This document shows positions 58,414-64,000 of a stretch of 64,000 bases of DNA, in pieces. The translations under genes were made by a program, and so were the position numbers. The DNA comes from Amia ocellicauda (taxonomy: Eukaryota > Chordata > Actinopteri > Amiiformes > Amiidae), in contig NC_089863.1 of the NCBI RefSeq assembly GCF_036373705.1, positions 22,318,619 to 22,382,618 of the forward strand, written 5' to 3'. Under the pieces are notes generated by a model. That model made no database searches and was not told the DNA's origin. It saw only the letters and a list, made by a program, of their open reading frames with translations. Numbering within the stretch: position 1 is the stretch's first letter; each line of letters begins with the position of its first letter.

Positions 58414-58663
58414 TGCGGGGAAGCTCTAGATTCTGTCACCGAAGCAAATGCACAAGACATATAAAACGCGTCCCCTGGGGCACAATGGTCTTTTAATAAT
58501 TATCTGTAATAATCTGCAGTCGAACTGCTTAATACATACCTAGCTAATCACTACATCACAGGCGCATGGTTGTCATTCGGGGAAAATATGTGTTCACGAA
58601 TGTTCATCGGAGTGGTTGTCATGCTAAGAGGTCAGTTGGAGTAGAGGTAGCTGGCCATGCCGT

Positions 58664-58736
58664 GCCTCGTTGGCGCAGTAGGTAGTGCGTCAGTCTCATA
58701 ATCTGAAGGTGGTGAGTTCGACCCTCACACGGGGCA
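58664..58736 (+). tRNA. tRNA-Met(CAT), elongator (A14)
   Basis: One D-stem change (GCGC to GTGC) weakens a pair; T loop canonical. Confidence 0.9.
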
Positions 58737-58851
58737 AGCACTCTTCCTTTATCTTTGAGTTCTACCACACTGATCTCCAGCTGCAGAAAAAAGGCGCACA
58801 CCTGTGCAATAAAGTGGTTGCTTGTGCTGTCTGAAGAAATTCATGGCAAAA

Positions 58852-58924
58852 TGCCAAATCCTGAGATGGAACAAGGGACCTTTAGATGTTCAGTCTATCG
58901 CTCCCCCAACTGAGCTATTTCGGC
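58852..58924 (-). tRNA. tRNA-Phe(GAA), weakened (A14)
   Basis: One further T-arm change (CTGAGATGG on the plus strand). Confidence 0.6.
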
Positions 58925-59050
58925 CATTGGTGAGATGACGTCGTGATCCCAAAAGTCAAAGTGAAGGAAGCCCTGGCAGAACACAGTCATTGAAAAGTTC
59001 ATTGTTTTCCATGACGTCGGCAACGACTCAATTTGATCAGTGGAACACAA

Positions 59051-59133
59051 GTCAGGATGGCCGAGTGGTGTAAGGTGCTGCGTGCAGGTCATCGTCTCCT
59101 GTAGAGGCTTGGCTTTGAATCCCACCTCTGACA
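59051..59133 (+). pseudogene. tRNA-Leu(CAG) relic (A14)
   Basis: 83 nt; same damaged anticodon stem and G33. Confidence 0.7.
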
Positions 59134-59720
59134 AGGGTCCTTTTACCACTCAGGAGCACACACTTACCCGTGCTGGCGACAAGGACAACAAGAGTTGAGG
59201 ACTGTGTTGAAAACGACATTACACAAAGAATTCAATGTTGAAAGAAATACATCCAATACATAAATCAATGGACATGTATTTATTCATTGATTGATTGACT
59301 TCAACATGTCTTAATTTAGTCGCTGTACCCACAAAGCAACACTCAGCATAGTGGAGGCTATAGCTCGGCGTTATTGCGTGTACCTTACATGTATCACCCC
59401 TGGCACCTGGCCCTGATAACTCCCTACTTTTTGACCACAGTCTGTCTGTGACTTGAACCCGAGAAGTAAAAATGATGCACATGGGCGCTTGCAATCTCGT
59501 TGTTTCAATCACATATCACAGTGGATGCGTACACACGGTGTTTCTCGGAGATTGCTGGGACAGTAACGAATGTGTTCCTTGCTTTACATGTCATCTAGCG
59601 CACAGTAGCTTTTTCTCCTTCTTTTTGCCCATATCATCCACATATTGTGCCTTTGGGGAACGCCTCCGAAACAGATTTAGAATGCTCTGAGATTCAAGAA
59701 ACGACAGTGCAACTCTTTTC

Positions 59721-59749
59721 CAGGGTTGTGGGTAACGCGTTACTAAGTC
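59721..59749 (+). mobile_element. hAT left-end stub cut by the provirus
   Basis: Same cut point as the three other stubs. Here the LTR is still joined to a provirus. Confidence 0.8.
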
Positions 59750-60321
59750 TGAGTTGTAGAACCACGTTGGAAATAAGTGGAGAAGTCGCGGAGATAAAGC
59801 AAATAGAACTTTAATGGAGCCGGCTCGGAAGCTCCACGTCAGAAATAATTCCTTCAGTGAGACTTAATGTTTACAAACATGTGTACAACTTTATAGGAAA
59901 AATGACGTAACATCTTATGGCCGTTCATCCAATCTGAAGATTTTATGATCTGTCCACCCGTGAAGAGGTGATGGATCCAAAGCAGATGTCCATCTTTGAT
60001 GTGCACTAGGAAGATGCGATCCCACGGTCGTCATTTACCTAGTGTCAATCGTTCTTTAACAAAAACAATTCCTGCCTATCTGGAGAAACGATTAAGTCAT
60101 AAACAAATTCTCAGCAGACAGCTGTAGGCTATTTCGGCACTGTGTAATCTTTCATTACTGACAGGAGTTTCTAACAAATCGACCTTGTTAACCCTTTACT
60201 TGTCCTGCTAAATCGAATCTGCTCAATCTGTATACAAAACTACTTCTAATGCTAGTATTAATATAAAACATTATATAATTATCACAACACACTTTCTTCA
60301 ACTTCCTATACAGAGTCTTCA
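59750..60321 (-). mobile_element. 3' LTR of the endogenous retrovirus
   Basis: 572 bp bounded by TG and CA. It is ~15 bp shorter than the array LTRs because a segment near 59938 is missing. A purine-rich stretch AGCAGGGAA (minus strand) directly precedes it, as a polypurine tract would. Confidence 0.85.
59810..59815 (-). promoter_or_regulatory. Poly(A) signal ATTAAA in the LTR
   Basis: ATTAAA on the minus strand, ~60 nt before the LTR end, in the expected place near the R/U5 boundary. Confidence 0.5.
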
Positions 60322-60757
60322 TTCCCTGCTGTTTGGCAATAGAGCAAAGCGGAAAGAAGCCAAAGAAAAGTTATGTTTATCAGTTACAAGCAAGGGGTTA
60401 GGAAGATTTGACGCTGCGTTTTCAGCTCCTTCATCCCAACCCTTCCCCGTGGGGTGTATATGTGTGTATGGCGAGTGTAAGGGTGTCCCTGCTGTCGGGG
60501 AGAGCGATAAGTGTGTGTCCCTAAATGTGAATGTACAGAATGTCCTGTAGGCGTGAGTGAGTGACCTTTGTAATAGTATCTTTCCAATGCATCCTTTGGT
60601 TTTCCTTGAGTCATGAGGTTTATTGCCTTTGATACTAAATCCATTTGTCCTCAGTCACATGGAGCCTCCAGAACCAAGGGGATAGAATAAGATTTGTGTC
60701 AATGGGTGTGTGAGTTTTGCTCCTCCCGAGTGAGGGACGGTGTCGTTTAGTAGAAAT
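60322..60757. other. Region between env and 3' LTR
   Basis: About 436 bp with no recognised gene. Small open frames here show no family features. Confidence 0.6.
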
Positions 60758-61954
60758 TTAGAGAAAGTCTGCCAACGAGGGTGTTTTAATTGCAGCTGTA
60801 ACCATAGTAGATACATTATGAGGTTTACAAAGTTGTTGAGATGCTCTTTGAACAGTGTATTTAAGACATAAAAAAGAAACATACAGACATAGCAGAATAG
60901 TAACTACCGATATCAATCCTTTTAATACAATCATACCCAGATTATCAAAGGTATCAGCAAGCCATCCCCAGAGGGTTTTTCCTCCGGAGGACTGGTGTAT
61001 CTTTGTAGTTGCTTTCCTAATGTGCTCTATAAGATTATAAATGTGTTCAGAGTTATCTGGTATGTAAGTACAGCATTCCTGCCCTATAATGGCACATGTC
61101 CCTCCTTGTGCTGCTAGCAAGAAATCTAGAGCTAGCCTGTTCTGGAGGGCAACAGTTCGCATAGCCACTATTTCAGTTGTTAAATTGCTGAGAACTTCAG
61201 TTGTAGAAATACTTAATGTTTCTAATATACCAGCTACTAATCTGATTTCCTTTATTGCTCTTCCGACTCCATACATAGGAAATAGTATGGAAGCAAACCT
61301 GTCTCCTTCCCCTATCTCACCTTTAGGGTGAGTAAATTGTTCTATATCTGGAAGGTATTTATCTTCAGTGTGGCGCAAAGCTGGCACCACAAATCCTAAA
61401 TAACAAGAACCTGTGAACTTACAAGGAAGTTCCCAATATGCCCGCATGCCGCATATCCAATAAGTCCCATTCCATGGAGCGTAAAATCGACAAGTCTGAT
61501 ACCTAAAGTCAAGACCATCGATAGCCACAGTGTGATTACAAGTACTATTACCTATCAATTGGGATTGCATGGTTTGGTTATAGTATGAAACACACACAGA
61601 TCCTTTGTTACTGTGAGCCAAGTCAATATATGGCATTTTAAAATATCTTCTATTCTGATCCATCTTCGGTCTAAAGTACCATTCTCCTGTGATGCCTAAG
61701 GCATAATCATATGCATACCGTACATTAGAGGCAACTCTAAGTTGTGAATAATCAGAAAATACTGGAATTGGAATGGGGATCATTGGAACCCCTTTCTTAG
61801 TGTCGTGTGGAATGTGGGAACAAACCCAACATTTTGTTTTATTAAGGGCATTTGCATAGGTGCGTGTCATTTGGATAAATTTGTTATCTGTCCATGATTC
61901 AACTAAGGACAGGCAGATCAGTCCAAATACTCTAGTGTACACAGTCGTCGTCAT
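60758..61954 (-). CDS. env: Retroviral envelope protein, intact 398-aa frame
   Basis: Envelope glycoprotein of the provirus, with an ATG start ~40 bp after the end of the pol frame. Seen: a hydrophobic N-terminus (~1-19, signal-like), a CWVC motif at 42-45 (the CXXC type found in gamma-type surface subunits), about seven N-glycosylation sequons, the CX6CC motif C287-C295 preceded by the conserved immunosuppressive-type region, a WGW motif near 329-331, a membrane segment ~341-365 and a short tail. No clear furin-type cleavage site was seen between the surface and transmembrane parts. It is short for a gammaretroviral envelope. The frame is uninterrupted although pol is broken. Whether it is expressed is unknown. 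Confidence 0.9.
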   Translation of the reverse strand: MTTTVYTRVFGLICLSLVESWTDNKFIQMTRTYANALNKTKCWVCSHIPHDTKKGVPMIPIPIPVFSDYSQLRVASNVRYAYDYALGITGEWYFRPKMDQNRRYFKMPYIDLAHSNKGSVCVSYYNQTMQSQLIGNSTCNHTVAIDGLDFRYQTCRFYAPWNGTYWICGMRAYWELPCKFTGSCYLGFVVPALRHTEDKYLPDIEQFTHPKGEIGEGDRFASILFPMYGVGRAIKEIRLVAGILETLSISTTEVLSNLTTEIVAMRTVALQNRLALDFLLAAQGGTCAIIGQECCTYIPDNSEHIYNLIEHIRKATTKIHQSSGGKTLWGWLADTFDNLGMIVLKGLISVVTILLCLYVSFLCLKYTVQRASQQLCKPHNVSTMVTAAIKTPSLADFL

Positions 61955-61993
61955 GCTGGATTATCTCTTAGTACCTGTAGGGGGACAAAACCT

Positions 61994-63235
61994 TTACCAG
62001 TTAGGGGAATGTCTCTCAAAATTCAGGAAATCTGCAACTGTTGCTTTCCTAGGAATGAGAAAAGATAAAGGTTTAGTACACAGTTCTCCTGGATTATAAT
62101 TTTTAACTTGTGAACAATGTTTCCATCTAGTACCCCCCTCCTGTCCGTCAATACAAACCGAAGTGTCTGTAGAAAGAAGGACATTATGTGGTCCTGTCCA
62201 TTTGGGCCTGAGCCCTGGTCTGCTTGGAAATTTTTCACACATTACTTGTGAACCAACCTCAGGAAGTGTTGTTGGCATTTCCTCTTTGAGTTCCAAGTCT
62301 CTGAGGGACTGGAGATCACGTGCTTGTGATCTAAGTTTTTTTAAGTGTGTACATAGCTGTGCCACATACTGTTTAAGATGGTCTTTGAATGGAGCACTGG
62401 GATCAATGGGACCCCAGATGCCAGCAGGGAGTTGCATAGCTCTCCCTGTCATTAACTCATATGGAGAAAGCTGAGTACTCCGATTAGGTGATGCTCTAAG
62501 TTTATACAGCACAGCGGGGAGTGCTACTCTCCATCCCTTGCCTGTAGTTAACAGGGCTTTTGCCAAACTTTTCTTCAGTGTCCGGTTAGTGCTCTCCACT
62601 AAGCCTGAACTCTGAGGGTGATAAGGTATATGAAATCGTTGTTTTACCCCAGCAGTAAACATGCTTCCTTCATCACCTTACCGGTGAAATGAGTCCCTTG
62701 ATCTGAGTCCATTTGACGGGGCACACCCCATCGAGGAATAACCTCAGTTGCTAGGACTCGTGCTGCAGTGGTGGCAGAGCAGTCCCTGCAGGGGAAAGCC
62801 TCAACCCATTTTGTGAAATGGTCAATTATTACCAAGCAATAGGATGTCCCATGACATTTTGTCAGGGGTCCTGTAAAGTCAATTTGAATATTTTCCCACG
62901 GACCTCGAGGCCGGGGCTGGTGTGATTTAGTGACTTTGATCGGTTTACCTGGGTTTACTTGTGCGCAAGGAATACACTGTTGACACCACTTCGCAGTGTC
63001 CCTGCCTATGCCAGGCCACCACCAGTGTTCACGCAATTGAGTTAACATGGCCTTGCGACCCGTGTGAGCTGGGCCATGGTACTGGTCCAGAAGCATTGAC
63101 CTAATACACTGGGGTGCTAATACACATTGTAAGTTAGGACTTCGCCACAAACCGTCTGAGTGTACTGCACCTCCCTTAACCCACTCTTGTACTTCATTCT
63201 TCTCACAGTCTTTCTGTAGCTGTGCGAGGTCAGAA
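61994..63235 (-). pseudogene. pol: Integrase, broken by a frameshift
   Basis: The N-terminal frame (62644-63150, open further upstream) has the HHCC zinc motif (H25, H29, C56, C59) and two core acidic residues, D91 (IDFTGP) and D150 (MDSDQGTHF). The third, in LVESTNRTLK (E23 of the second frame), lies in 61994-62662, in a different frame. A frameshift near 62644-62662 therefore separates D and E. The C-terminal part has a GPY/F-like module (WTGPHNVLL). Confidence 0.88.
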
Positions 63236-64000
63236 TTTTTTTTCTAGGATACTCGCAAGTTTACTAGAGCAGGGGAATCCTGATAACGTCACATGACTGC
63301 CTGTCTCTGCTGCCTTTCTCGCAGCTAGGTCTGCAAAGTGATTCCCACGGGTGCGCGGGCATCCATCATCAGAAAGACTCTGATGAGCTTTCACTTTAAC
63401 TACTGCTACCTTTTCTGGAAGGTGTGCTGCCTCAGCTAGGGCTATAACATACTCATAATGTTTGATTACTTCTCCTGCTGTTGTTATAAACCCTCTACAT
63501 TCCCAGGTTGCCATATAGTCGTGTACTACTCCAAATGCATAGCGACTGTCAGTGAAAATATTAACTTTAATGTCTTTCGCTATTTTTAATGACTCAGTCA
63601 ACGCCACGAGTTCTGCCACTTGGGCTGAACAGTGTCCTGGCAGGGATCCAGATTTTACAACGGTGCTGTCATCCAATACCACCGCCCACCCAGTGTGGGG
63701 GATTCCATCTATTATTTTCCTGGATCCATCAACATATAGTTCCAAGTCAGGGTCTGTGAGGGGGTTTTCTAGGAAGCGACTGTGGTCCTCCTGGAGCACC
63801 AGCTCAGAGCATGTATGCTCTTCTCCCTCCCCTAACATCCCATCTGCTGGGTTTACTCGTGTGTCTTTTATTATTTGTATGGATTTATCTCTGGGGAGCA
63901 AAACGGCTTCCCATCCAGCTCGTCTACTATCGGAGACTGAACGCAATTTGCCGGTGTGTAATAATTCAACTAACGTGTGTCCTGTATGCAGAATCAACTG
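63230..64000 (-). pseudogene. pol: Retroviral RNase H, partial and out of frame with integrase
   Basis: The first ~85 residues are the RT connection region. RNase H follows with its acidic residues D90 (YVDGS), E129 (AQVAEL), D150 (FTDSRY) and D223 (NHFAD) all present. The frame ends near 63230 beside a T8 run (~63235-63242, A8 on the coding strand), where it loses register with the integrase. It continues beyond the window. Confidence 0.88.

Larger units (their letters stand above)
59750..64000 (-). mobile_element. Endogenous retrovirus (gamma-type), 3' part
   Basis: Minus-strand order from the window edge: RNase H, integrase, env, 3' LTR. The rest (RT, gag, 5' LTR) lies outside. RNase H and integrase resemble gammaretrovirus-like pol and env has a CX6CC transmembrane motif. 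Frameshifts in pol make it replication-defective as it stands. The LTR matches the three LTRs of the higher-order repeats. Confidence 0.9.

Noticed and set aside
60384-60882. Small open frames after env (accessory retroviral genes?)
   Set aside because: No start context, no family features, and one overlaps the 3' end of env in another frame.

Overview
The window is eukaryotic repeat DNA, most likely from a ray-finned fish (inferred from the mix of hAT, Tc1/mariner DD36E, CR1-like LINE and gamma-type endogenous retrovirus; the species cannot be named). No ordinary host protein-coding gene was recognised. The recognisable host genes are RNA polymerase III tRNA genes, carried inside a two-level tandem array. 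The basic unit (unit A, about 2,534-2,536 bp) holds, in order, a ~908-bp non-autonomous hAT element with an 8-bp target duplication, a decayed tRNA-Gly (minus), an intact elongator tRNA-Met(CAT) (plus), a weakened tRNA-Phe(GAA) (minus), a decayed tRNA-Leu(CAG) (plus) and a ~585-bp spacer. Fourteen copies of the A tRNA quartet lie in the window.

Layout. 1-12868: five A units head to tail. 12898-21383 and 21384-29857: two copies of a ~8.48-kb higher-order repeat, each made of a retroviral LTR, the 3' part of a dead CR1-like LINE, a second tRNA cluster (Gly-TCC, initiator Met, decayed Arg-CCT, Gly-CCC; cluster B), then two A units. 29858-42088: a longer variant that adds tRNA-Ala(TGC), a Tc1/mariner element of DD36E (Incomer) type, an inverted diverged copy of the A spacer, a (CTA)n microsatellite, a tRNA-Trp relic with anticodon CTA, and a LINE copy with its 5' half and the next B cluster. 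42089-51324: A units again. 51325-57050: a second Ala / Incomer / Trp / LINE block, this time with an intact 346-aa transposase, ending in a deletion that removed the B tRNA cluster. 57390-59749: one more A unit. 59750-64000: the 3' LTR, env and part of pol of an endogenous retrovirus on the minus strand, running off the window.

How it fits together. Repeat junctions are shared between copies, so most mobile-element copies here were multiplied by array duplication and not by separate transpositions. The same hAT/LTR junction starts each higher-order repeat and also flanks the provirus. The same LTR/LINE junction, and the same internal deletion of the LINE reverse transcriptase, occur in every copy that spans them. 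hAT copies switch between A-type and B/Ala-type sequence at different points, which indicates crossover or gene conversion inside the hAT. tRNA-Met keeps its cloverleaf and internal promoter in most copies, while the Gly, Phe and Leu neighbours carry the same damaging changes in nearly all copies. The array therefore appears to homogenise both working and broken genes.

Limits: tRNA calls rest on manual alignment to remembered vertebrate tRNA sequences and base-pair checks. No covariance model, database search or expression data were used. Near-identical repeats like these are also prone to assembly error in copy number and order.
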